From: Candidatus Rokuibacteriota bacterium
GTDB lineage: Bacteria; JAUVQV01
DNA length: 16,283 bases
Direction: 5' to 3'
NCBI GenBank assembly: GCA_030597995.1
Contig: JAUVQV010000001.1
Span: forward strand, 1-16,283
Each line of letters opens with the position of its first letter. Within the stretch, counting starts at the first letter, position 1. A model generated the notes under the pieces. It worked only from the letters and a program-made list of their open reading frames with translations. It was not told where the DNA came from and did not search any database. The position numbers and the translations under genes were made by a program. Below are positions 1 to 5,974 of the stretch, piece by piece.

Positions 1-138
1 CGAGCGGAGTTGATCCAGGGCCGCCTGCCGCCGCGCGAAGTAATGTCCCAAGGGCCGGAGCAGAGAAAAATGGAGAAAAACGGTGAAGGCCAGAAAAAGG
101 GCCATCTGAACAAGGAGTGTGACGTCGAGACTGATCAC
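1..138 (-). CDS. atpF: ATP synthase F0 subunit b (or b'), N-terminal part, runs off window
   Basis: The first 46 codons are present and the gene continues beyond base 1. The protein would begin MISLDVTLLVQMALF, followed by a hydrophobic stretch (about residues 7-26) and then an RPLGHYFARRQAALDQLR-type basic and helical segment. This is the pattern of the F0 b subunit: a single N-terminal membrane anchor, a conserved Arg-Pro after it, then the start of the peripheral-stalk helix. The start is GTG at 138; an in-frame TAG 12 bases upstream excludes a longer start. A GGAGGGGG ribosome binding site lies about 12 bases upstream. The gene follows the bactofilin gene on the same strand, as in Geobacter-type genomes, where b' comes before b. 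Whether this is b or b' cannot be decided from 46 residues. A sigma70-type promoter precedes it. Confidence 0.75.
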   Translation of the reverse strand, partial: MISLDVTLLVQMALFLAFTVFLHFSLLRPLGHYFARRQAALDQLRS

Positions 139-192
139 AACCGATATCTACCCCCTCCGGGCAACAGAACAACTTGAAAAACCAAACAAAAG

Positions 193-221
193 TATCTACC
201 ACAAACAAGCTGAAGTGTCAA
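193..221 (-). promoter_or_regulatory. Sigma70-type promoter for the ATP synthase operon
   Basis: On the minus strand a perfect -35 TTGACA (216-221) is followed after 17 bases by TAGATA (193-198), or after 19 bases by GATACT (191-196). The predicted transcript would start near 186 and leave a leader of about 48 bases before the GTG start at 138. This implies that the ATP synthase genes can be transcribed separately from the parAB-bactofilin genes. The rest of the 248-base gap holds only a 6-bp hairpin (326-331 with 339-344) and no T-run terminator. Confidence 0.55.
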
Positions 222-386
222 GAAATGCGGGAGAGGATGTCGGGAGCACAGACACGAAAAAGGGAGAAAGCCTTGATAAGGGTATCTAGTAGAGGGGAGC
301 AAGGGGGTCTGGGGACGGTGAGGAGGCGGTGATCGCACCACCGCTGTGAAAAGCGTTGGAAACCCTGGCGAAGCGCGGCCGCAGAG

Positions 387-806
387 CTACTTGATCAGGA
401 TCTCCTCCGGTGTCAGGGAAGCCAGTTCGTGAACCTTCTTCTCGGCGAGGGTGTCGGGCTTTTTCCCCATGGTACAGCCCCCCTCGAATATTACGCCCTC
501 CTCGATAGTCAGGGAAGGGGTGCTGATGTTTCCAAAAAGGCGGCCGCAGGAATGGATCTGAACCTTTTTGTCCGCGGTGATGTTTCCGTGCACGGCCCCG
601 CTGATGATGACGACTCCGGCCTTGATGGTGGCATGAACGGTAGCGCCCTCACCCACCACGAGGGTGTCTTTAGTAAAGACCTCGCCTTCGAGGCGCCCGT
701 CAATCCGAACCGTACCCTCAAAAGTCAGGGAGCCCTTGAAGCTGGTACCCTCCCCGAGGAAAGCGTTAAGGTTGTCCCTACCGCCGAGAAACTTCTCCTT
801 CTTCAT
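387..806 (-). CDS. Bactofilin (DUF583 polymerising cytoskeletal protein)
   Basis: This is a protein of about 139 residues. Its core (FLGEGTSFKGSLTFEGTVR, then IDGRLEGEV and VVGEGATVHATI, on to FGNISTPSLTIEEGVIFEG) is the repetitive right-handed beta-helix of bactofilins, flanked by short unstructured ends. Bactofilins assemble without nucleotide into filaments that scaffold proteins in the cell. In Myxococcus xanthus, bactofilins position the ParABS machinery, so its place directly downstream of parB is suggestive. The start was set at ATG 806 because GAGGAGAAG lies six bases upstream and the N-terminus MKKEKFLGGRD matches family length. An alternative pair of ATG codons at 851 and 848 overlaps the parB stop (ATGA) and has its own AAAGGAGG, which would add 14 or 15 residues. 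The tail ends in a lysine- and glutamate-rich segment of no known role. Confidence 0.9.
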   Translation of the reverse strand: MKKEKFLGGRDNLNAFLGEGTSFKGSLTFEGTVRIDGRLEGEVFTKDTLVVGEGATVHATIKAGVVIISGAVHGNITADKKVQIHSCGRLFGNISTPSLTIEEGVIFEGGCTMGKKPDTLAEKKVHELASLTPEEILIK

Positions 807-847
807 CGACTTCTCCTCCTCTTTGAAGATCTTTGCCGGGAAGCTCA

Positions 848-1702
848 TCATGCCTCCTTTCTCAACAGGTGCTCCGAAAGCCTGTCCAGTTCGTCGCCGG
901 TGAAATAGTGTATTTCAATTTTCCCGCCCTGCCCTGAGGGACGGATAGCCACCTTGGTGCCCAGGGCCCGCCGGAGGGTGCTTTCCAGATGGGCGAGGTG
1001 GACATCCCTGGTGGGTTTTTGGCCGGATGGTCCCGGAGGGGGCTGGGAAAGGCGCTTTACCAACCGCTCTGCCTCACGGACGGAAAGGGTACGGGAAAGG
1101 ATAATCTTTCTTGCCTGGAGCTGTTTCTCCCTCCCGGTGAGAGAGAGAAGGCAGCGAGCGTGTCCCATGCTCAAGCGACCCTCGGAGACGTCTTCCTGGA
1201 TCTCAGAGGGGAGCTTCAGGAGCCGGATGTGGTTGGCGATGGAAGAGCGCTCCTTTCCCACCCTGGCGGAGACTTTCTCCTGGGTGAGGCCGAACTCATC
1301 AATCAGCCGCTGATAGCCATGGGCGGCCTCGATGGGATTGAGGTCTTCGCGCTGGATGTTCTCTATGAGGGCCATTTCTAAGGATTCAGGAGCGGCAGCG
1401 GATCGCACCAAGGCCGGTATTTTTTGCAACCCCGCTTCTTTGGCGGCCCGCCAGCGACGCTCCCCGGTGATAAGCTCGTAGGTACCGCCGGCGGACGGCT
1501 GCACCACCACGGGCTGCAGGAGGCCTTGGGACTCTATGGACCGCACCAGCCCCAAGTGCTTGGCGGCATCGAACTTCTGCCGGGGCTGATACCGACCCGG
1601 TTTCACATCACCTATCTCAAGTTGGAGCAGGGAGTTTTGCTCCGCGGCCTTGCGGTCTGGTATGAGGGCCTTAATTCCGCGCCCCAGCGCTTTTCTGGTC
1701 AT
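848..1702 (-). CDS. parB: ParB chromosome-partition protein (parS-binding CTPase)
   Basis: At 284 residues this is a normal chromosomal ParB. It opens with the typical MTRKALGRGIKALIP. The N-terminal CTP-binding domain carries GERRWRAA (80-87) and ENIQRED (114-120). The central helix-turn-helix spans about 138-163 (GLTQEKVSARVGK and following). The remainder leads to a C-terminal dimerisation domain. ParB loads on parS, slides as a CTP clamp and nucleates the partition complex that ParA moves; two parS sites are present at 3284-3326. The gene overlaps the end of parA by 32 bases, with a GAGGAG motif inside parA upstream of its ATG, so the two are translationally linked. Its stop overlaps the alternative upstream start of the bactofilin gene. 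Confidence 0.96.
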   Translation of the reverse strand: MTRKALGRGIKALIPDRKAAEQNSLLQLEIGDVKPGRYQPRQKFDAAKHLGLVRSIESQGLLQPVVVQPSAGGTYELITGERRWRAAKEAGLQKIPALVRSAAAPESLEMALIENIQREDLNPIEAAHGYQRLIDEFGLTQEKVSARVGKERSSIANHIRLLKLPSEIQEDVSEGRLSMGHARCLLSLTGREKQLQARKIILSRTLSVREAERLVKRLSQPPPGPSGQKPTRDVHLAHLESTLRRALGTKVAIRPSGQGGKIEIHYFTGDELDRLSEHLLRKEA

Positions 1703-2456
1703 GTGCGATTATCTCCTCGGCGAAGTTGAGATACGCCTGGGCGCCTTTTGAATGAACATCGTAGAGAATGATCGGCTGGCCGAAGCCGGGGGCCTCGCTC
1801 AAACGGACGTTCCGGGGTATGACGGTCTGGTAAACGTGCTCGGGAAAGTGTTTTTTCACCTCCGCGGCGACTTGACGGGACAAATTAGTTCTCGGATTGT
1901 ACATCGTCAGGAGGATTCCCTCGAGATCGAGTTCCGGGTTGAAACCGTCTTTGATGAGATTAATGGTGTTCATGAGTTCGGTCAATCCTTCCAGGGCGTA
2001 GTACTCACACTGCAACGGGATCAAGACCCGGTGGGCGGCGGTCAGGGCATTCACGGTGAGAAGGCCGAGAGATGGCGGGCAGTCGATGAGGACGTAGTGG
2101 TATCTTTCCAGGTGTGGGCGGAGGGCCGAACGGAGACGCTCTTCACGGTCCGGGAAACTCACCAGCTCCAATTCGGCGCCGATCAAATCGATGCTGGCCG
2201 GGACGAGGAAGAGGGTTTTCAAGGCGGTCGGGAGAGTTACCTCGGACAGGCCTTTGTCTCCAAGGAGCACTTGGTAGATGCTGTAAGGAAAGCCGTTCTT
2301 TTCCAGGCCCATCCCGCTGGTAGTGTTTCCCTGGGGGTCGATGTCGATCAAGAGGGTCTTCTTTTCAGCGGCACTGAGGGCGGCGGCCAGGTTCACGGCA
2401 GTGGTGGTTTTCCCCACCCCGCCTTTCTGGTTGGCTATTGCGATTATCCTGGACAT
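1671..2456 (-). CDS. parA: ParA/Soj chromosome-partition ATPase
   Basis: At 261 residues the protein shows the deviant Walker A motif KGGVGKTTT (11-19), the DIDPQGN segment (38-44) and the Walker B region LIDCPPSLG (123-131). These define the ParA/Soj/MinD family, and the chromosomal Soj branch is indicated by length and by the parB partner. ParA-ATP binds the nucleoid and is released by ParB, driving origin segregation. The start ATG at 2456 gives the usual MSRIIAIANQKGG. No Shine-Dalgarno sequence is visible upstream; the preceding 35 bases are AT-rich, with a TATAGT immediately before the ATG. This could mean leaderless or low-efficiency initiation. The upstream gap to rsmG is unusually long and repeat-rich. 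Confidence 0.96.
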   Translation of the reverse strand: MSRIIAIANQKGGVGKTTTAVNLAAALSAAEKKTLLIDIDPQGNTTSGMGLEKNGFPYSIYQVLLGDKGLSEVTLPTALKTLFLVPASIDLIGAELELVSFPDREERLRSALRPHLERYHYVLIDCPPSLGLLTVNALTAAHRVLIPLQCEYYALEGLTELMNTINLIKDGFNPELDLEGILLTMYNPRTNLSRQVAAEVKKHFPEHVYQTVIPRNVRLSEAPGFGQPIILYDVHSKGAQAYLNFAEEIIAHDQKSAGARN

Positions 2457-2730
2457 ACTATACTAATTTAATAATATTTGTCCCAACCTTCACCTGCTTC
2501 AAACCGGGAGACGGCTCGTGAACCTTGGCTACATATCCTAGCATACCAGCACTCGATGTAAAAGGTAAAAAGCGGTCTTCTCTCGACCCTTCCGGGATTC
2601 CGGCAGCAGGAGGCAGAGAGTTGTGGATTGCAAATGATATCAAGCGGTTGTTTTTTAAAGTGACCCCCCCTCCCCCCATGTTTCGATGTTCGCTTCAGGG
2701 GACACCCCGCCGAGCCACACCCAACGTTGC

Positions 2731-2788
2731 GGCACGCATCCTCGTACCATTCACTCCACACTGTTTTGCTTATCAAGGCATGCGAGCG
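2731..2788 (+). repeat. Hairpin repeat, copy A (58 bp)
   Basis: This copy aligns without gaps to 3192-3249 with 47 of 58 identities, sharing the word CATCCTCGTACCAT and the end CGAGCG. Inside is a stem TGTTTTG/CAAGGCA around a 5-base loop (2762-2780) that pairs fully in RNA only if two U-G wobbles are allowed. It is framed by an exact 8-bp inverted repeat, ACCCAACG at 2719-2726 and CGTTGGGT at 2787-2794. It is probably a dispersed palindromic element; the family was not identified. Confidence 0.6.
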
Positions 2789-2823
2789 TTGGGTTTACCT
2801 AATCCGGATTATTCACGAGGATC

Positions 2824-2920
2824 TTTTACGTCCTGGCTGCGTTGCGCCCTCGTTCGCTTGTACGACGTACTCTAATACGCCTCCGCGCTCACTCCGGCGA
2901 CGCCTTGCCAGGACGCAAAA
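2824..2920. repeat. 97-bp imperfect inverted repeat (REP/MITE-like)
   Basis: The terminal arms TTTTACGTCCTGGC (2824-2837) and GCCAGGACGCAAAA (2907-2920) are complementary at 13 of 14 positions, with weaker pairing continuing inward. The centre holds GTACGACGTAC. There is no open frame with transposase features. The form fits a small nonautonomous palindromic element; nothing in the window shows mobility. Confidence 0.55.
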
Positions 2921-2983
2921 TCTCTCTCGTGGCTAACCCGGTTACACCTGGAAAAATATAAATCAAATTATAAGCACGAATCT

Positions 2984-3095
2984 CGAAATCCTAAATAAAT
3001 ACCAAATTCAAAGTTCAAATGTCCCAAATATACAGGCGATACCCGTTCTGTTTTGGATTTAGAATTTCGGGCATTTGATATTGTTTAGGATTTCG
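2984..3095. repeat. AT-rich inverted repeat with internal direct repeat
   Basis: CGAAATCCTAAA (2984-2995) and TTTAGGATTTCG (3084-3095) are exact inverted copies, and the complementarity extends inward with one small gap. GGATTTAGAATTT occurs twice in direct orientation (3055-3067 and 3095-3107). Base composition is far from that of the neighbouring genes. This style of AT-rich interspersed repeat is common in environmental genomes; the function is unknown. Confidence 0.5.
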
Positions 3096-3191
3096 GATTT
3101 AGAATTTATTGGCCCATTCTTTTGTTCCTTAATAGCTACAGTTTCTTCGAGTTGCATCATGAATTATGCCGGCTATCCGGGCCAAGGCTAC

Positions 3192-3249
3192 GGTACACAT
3201 CCTCGTACCATGCACTGCACGTTGCTTTGCTTGCCAAAGCATACGAGCG
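3192..3249 (+). repeat. Hairpin repeat, copy B (58 bp)
   Basis: This is the second copy of the repeat at 2731-2788, 81% identical, with most differences being transitions. The inner stem TGCTTTG/CAAAGCA (3223-3241, 5-base loop) is perfect here, whereas copy A has wobble pairs at the same positions. Copy B lacks the outer 8-bp inverted repeat. It lies 34 bases before the first parS site. Confidence 0.6.
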
Positions 3250-3283
3250 CCCTCCCGTTACGCCACCGGTGGGTCCGGTGAAG

Positions 3284-3299
3284 TGTTTCACGTGGAACA
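3284..3299. promoter_or_regulatory. parS: parS site 1 (ParB binding)
   Basis: TGTTTCACGTGGAACA is a near-perfect 16-bp palindrome matching the widely conserved chromosomal parS consensus (TGTTTCACGTGAAACA / TGTTCCACGTGGAACA). It lies just beyond the stop codon of rsmG, on the parA side. The cognate parA and parB genes are in the same window. Confidence 0.93.
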
Positions 3300-3310
3300 T
3301 TCCCGGAGAA

Positions 3311-3326
3311 TGTTTCACGTGGAACA
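3311..3326. promoter_or_regulatory. parS: parS site 2 (ParB binding), overlapping the rsmG stop
   Basis: This is an exact second copy of the 16-bp parS word, 27 bp from the first (start to start). It overlaps the last codons and stop of rsmG (stop at 3315-3317), so the protein's C-terminal Cys-Ser-Thr is encoded by parS itself. Confidence 0.93.
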
Positions 3327-3986
3327 TTTTCGCACCAGGAGATGAGTACGGCGGGCGTCCAGGTAGGGTACCCGCGCCGGCTGGATGGAATAGGTCGCAC
3401 CGAGACGTTGGACCGCCACCTCCAGGTCCCCAAGCTCTTTCTCAGCCAAGGAGCCCCCTTTATACATCAGGATGCAACCACCGGGACGCAGGAGAGGCAG
3501 GCACCTGCGGGCCACACTTGCGGCCTTTGAAACCGCCCGGGAGAGTACCCAGTCGTAGCTTCCGGCGTATCCGGCAAGAGCACCCCACTCTTCACCTCTC
3601 CCCCACAGGATTTCCAGCCCGCGAATGTCGAGACGTCTGGCGACCTCCCGGCAAAAATCCACCTTCTTCCTCGTGCTCTCGATTAACGTGACGTAAAGGC
3701 CCGGCAGACAGATCTTCAAAGGGAGAGCGGGGAACCCGGCGCCGGTGCCCACATCCACCACCCTTCCACCGGGAGTCTCTCTTACCCAGTGGTACCCGGA
3801 GAGGGAGTCAAGGAAGTGATAGACTACCACCTCCCTGGTGTCGAGACGAGAGGTGAGGTTTGTTTTTCGCCCCCAGCGCTGGAGAAGGTCCAGGTACCAA
3901 GAAAACCTCTCCAGCTCCGGGGCTTCTATTTCTAATCCCAGCTCTCGGGCCCCCAGCGACAGCATATCCCGAGCCGCACTATCCAT
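3315..3986 (-). CDS. rsmG: 16S rRNA (guanine-N7)-methyltransferase RsmG
   Basis: RsmG (GidB) methylates N7 of G527 in 16S rRNA using S-adenosylmethionine. The 223-residue protein is of family length. It shows the NLTS motif (43-46), the SAM-binding loop VVDVGTGAGFPALPL (76-90) and the following LIESTRKK acidic/basic segment, and ends just after a RTHLLVRK stretch. The ATG at 3986 has only a weak AGG upstream. In most bacteria mnmG lies directly upstream; here mnmE is the upstream gene, 129 bases away, and mnmG is absent. The 3' end is shared with a parS site. Loss of RsmG is known to give low-level streptomycin resistance in several species. Confidence 0.95.
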   Translation of the reverse strand: MDSAARDMLSLGARELGLEIEAPELERFSWYLDLLQRWGRKTNLTSRLDTREVVVYHFLDSLSGYHWVRETPGGRVVDVGTGAGFPALPLKICLPGLYVTLIESTRKKVDFCREVARRLDIRGLEILWGRGEEWGALAGYAGSYDWVLSRAVSKAASVARRCLPLLRPGGCILMYKGGSLAEKELGDLEVAVQRLGATYSIQPARVPYLDARRTHLLVRKCST

Positions 3987-4064
3987 ACCGTACCTGGCAG
4001 AGATCCCACCCCGGGCAAGGAGGAAGCCTCCGGTTCCCCCATTCGGTAAGGAGGGGCTGGGGGC

Positions 4065-4088
4065 GGCCAGACAGATTCTTCTGTGGCC
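4065..4088. repeat. Stem-loop in the mnmE-rsmG gap
   Basis: GGCC-ACAGA pairs with TCTGT-GGCC around a TTCT loop, with a 2-base bulge. It is flanked by C-rich and G-rich runs, including nine G at 4099-4107. It sits where mnmG would normally be. Without a T-run it is not a clear terminator; it resembles dispersed G/C-run repeats seen in environmental genomes. Confidence 0.4.
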
Positions 4089-4115
4089 GGCCTTTCAAGG
4101 GGGGGGGATGTGATC

Positions 4116-5498
4116 TCACTTTCCCACACAAAAGCGGCTGAATATCTCGTCCAGGATATCATCCGGGGTGGTTAATCCAGTGATTTCACCTAGAATTGCT
4201 AAAGATTCCCTAATGTCGGTGGCAACCATATCGATGGTGTTTCCAACAGCCAGGCCTTGTAATCCTCTCTCCAGAGGGACAAGTGACCTCCGGAGGGCGG
4301 CCTGGTGGCGGCTGTTAATGACCACGGGGTCCTCTTCGAAACGGCGGGACAATTTTCTACTACAGGCCGCTGAAAGGGCTCTCCTAAGCTCCTCTATCCC
4401 CTCCCCACTCCTTGCGGAGACCCTGGTGACGGCGCGGCCGCCGCTAAGGGCATCAACTTCATCTTCCTCTACCCTGGCTGGCAAATCAATCTTGTTGAGT
4501 ACGATCAGTGAAGAAGTCTCCCGCGTAGAGGAGAGCAGTGCCCGATCCTCATTCCGCAAAGGTTCTGAGGCGTCAATGAGAACCAGGGAGACATCGGCAC
4601 TGAGGAGAGACTCACGGCTCCTTTTGATCCCCTCCTCTTCGGCGGGATCACGGGGGTTACCCAAGCCGGCTGAGTCCATAAGGATGACTGCTACGTCATC
4701 TATCGTGAGGATCTCTTCAATGGTATCCCTGGTAGTACCGGGCAGGGGCGTGACAATTGATCGGGAGCAGTTAAGTAACTTATTGAATACACTTGATTTT
4801 CCCACATTAGCCCGTCCTACGACGGGAATTCTGAACCCTTCGCGGAGCAATCTGCCGTCCCCGCCCCGGGAGAGGAGCCTTAGGATTACGTCCCGGGCTT
4901 CCTCGAGAGGTGAAGGGTCGAACTGCCTGGGGACTCCCTCTTCTTCTGCGAAGTCGAGGATGGCCTCGGCTTCGGCCGCCGCGGTAGTTAGGAGGGTCAG
5001 TGGGGTCTGAACCATTTGTGAGAGGCCGCCCTCCAGCTGGCGTAAGGCCAATTTGCGGGCTGCCTCCGAGCGGGAGCGGATGAGGTCAATCACGGCCTCG
5101 GCCTGGGCAAGGTCCAAACGGCCGTTCAGGAAGGCCCTTTTGGTGAATTCCCCGGGATGGGCCAGCCTCGCTCCGGAGCTGAGGGAGGCCTGGATAATCT
5201 TTTCCAGGATTACCCTTCCACCGTGGGCTTGGAGTTCTACCGTATCCTCGCAGGTGTAGGACCGGGGAGCAGGCATGAACACCGCCAGAACTTCATCGAT
5301 CTCGGCCCCGGTTTCCGGTTCATAGACGAGCCCGGGGGTGAGGCGAAAAGGAGGACCTTCGAAGAGAGGACGCCCGCTGCGGGACTTAAAGACCCTCTCA
5401 GCGATGAGACGGGACCGGGGCCCGCTCAGCCGCACTATCCCTATTGCCCCCTCCCCGCGCGGGGTGGAGATTGCCACTATGGTGTCTGTGAGGGCCAT
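4116..5498 (-). CDS. mnmE: tRNA modification GTPase MnmE (TrmE)
   Basis: MnmE works with MnmG to build the 5-carboxymethylaminomethyl group on U34 of certain tRNAs. The protein is complete at 460 residues. The N-terminal folate-binding domain (about 1-120, with the GEGAIGIVRLSG segment) is followed by a helical region and an inserted G domain: G1 GRANVGKSS (228-236), G2 GTTRD (254-258), G3 DSAG (275-278) and G4 NKID (335-338). It ends FCVGK (456-460), carrying the near-invariant C-terminal Cys. The G1 Pro of the usual GRPNVGKS is Ala and the usual G3 Thr is Ser; both are conservative. The start ATG at 5498 has no clear Shine-Dalgarno. mnmG, its obligate partner, is not adjacent and must be sought elsewhere in the genome. 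Confidence 0.96.
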   Translation of the reverse strand: MALTDTIVAISTPRGEGAIGIVRLSGPRSRLIAERVFKSRSGRPLFEGPPFRLTPGLVYEPETGAEIDEVLAVFMPAPRSYTCEDTVELQAHGGRVILEKIIQASLSSGARLAHPGEFTKRAFLNGRLDLAQAEAVIDLIRSRSEAARKLALRQLEGGLSQMVQTPLTLLTTAAAEAEAILDFAEEEGVPRQFDPSPLEEARDVILRLLSRGGDGRLLREGFRIPVVGRANVGKSSVFNKLLNCSRSIVTPLPGTTRDTIEEILTIDDVAVILMDSAGLGNPRDPAEEEGIKRSRESLLSADVSLVLIDASEPLRNEDRALLSSTRETSSLIVLNKIDLPARVEEDEVDALSGGRAVTRVSARSGEGIEELRRALSAACSRKLSRRFEEDPVVINSRHQAALRRSLVPLERGLQGLAVGNTIDMVATDIRESLAILGEITGLTTPDDILDEIFSRFCVGK

Positions 5499-5761
5499 CT
5501 CGAGGATATTTTACCCCACTTCACCTACGCTGGCGCCCATAAAGGTCCACGCACTCTGCGACTGCGCTGTGTGTGCTGTCGAGCCGGCGATACGACCCGG
5601 CTCCCTCCCGTCGTGCATCCGTTCTGGACCCGATAGTAGCAGGATTTTTCGGCCAGGAATAAGAAAACCGGCCTTCAGGGTGAAAACAGCGTCCTCTCAG
5701 AGGGCGGAACCCGTACCGGCCCTCCGCAAAATGTCTGCTAGCCCGAAAAATTCATGAGCAT

Positions 5762-5974
5762 TCAGGATTGGCGAGCCTGGATGGCCTCGAGAGTCTGGCC
5801 CTTGCGGCCAATGGCGATCTGGCTGTCCCCTCCGCAGAAGGCATTGAGCACCACGTAATCGTCGCGCTGGACGACTTCGATCTCGGAGGAAATCCCCATC
5901 CCGGACAGAATACGACGTAACCAGAAACGGCCCGAATCACTTGTCGCGTTGATGCCGCTGCTTTTTTCTTCCAC
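5762..5974 (-). pseudogene. jag: Truncated Jag/KhpB (RNA-binding KH-domain remnant)
   Basis: The frame from GTG 5974 codes for 70 residues. It contains LRRILSGMGISSEIEVV and then IAIGRKGQTLEAIQ (53-66), the GxxG loop and flanking helix of the KH domain of Jag (SpoIIIJ-associated protein, KhpB), which normally lies between yidC and mnmE. Similarity ends after AIQ and a stop follows four codons later. The rest of the KH fold and the whole R3H domain are missing; three-frame reading of 5499-5761 does not recover them. The N-terminal Jag_N domain is also absent, since the frame begins inside the last 38 bases of yidC and has no ribosome binding site. I infer a decayed gene, or possibly an expressed mini-KH peptide. 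The 263-base remainder holds only a 7-bp hairpin (5581-5603). Confidence 0.65.

Larger units (their letters stand above)
2457..3283. other. Repeat-rich noncoding spacer between parA and the parS sites
   Basis: About 830 bases separate parA from the parS sites at the end of rsmG. I see no credible protein gene: open frames on either strand lack family resemblance, ribosome binding sites and codon bias. It contains two copies of a 58-bp hairpin-bearing repeat (2731-2788 and 3192-3249), a 97-bp imperfect palindrome (2824-2920) and an AT-rich inverted repeat (2984-3095), listed separately. The AT content from about 2945 to 3140 is much higher than in the rest of the window. Degenerate DnaA-box-like words (TTATTCACG at 2809, TGTGGATTG near 2622) are isolated, so an origin of replication cannot be claimed. 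Confidence 0.7.

Noticed and set aside
2809..2817. TTATTCACG as a DnaA box and the spacer as oriC
   Set aside because: Single degenerate boxes (also GTATCCACA at 12026) do not form a cluster; an origin cannot be supported without skew or marker-frequency data.
2525..2875. Plus-strand open frame in the parA-parS spacer
   Set aside because: It is composed of repeat sequence, has no ribosome binding site, and its composition does not resemble the genes around it.
3122..3691. Plus-strand open frame of 189 codons through the parS sites
   Set aside because: It is antisense to rsmG over most of its length, reads through the repeat and parS sites, and shows no family motif or ribosome binding site.
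4168..5010. Long plus-strand open frames opposite mnmE, yidC, hisB and mutS2
   Set aside because: They are shadows of well-identified genes on the other strand, with no recognisable domains.
5581..5603. Hairpin GAGCCGG/CCGGCTC upstream of mnmE as a terminator
   Set aside because: The 7-bp stem is perfect but no T-run follows on either strand.
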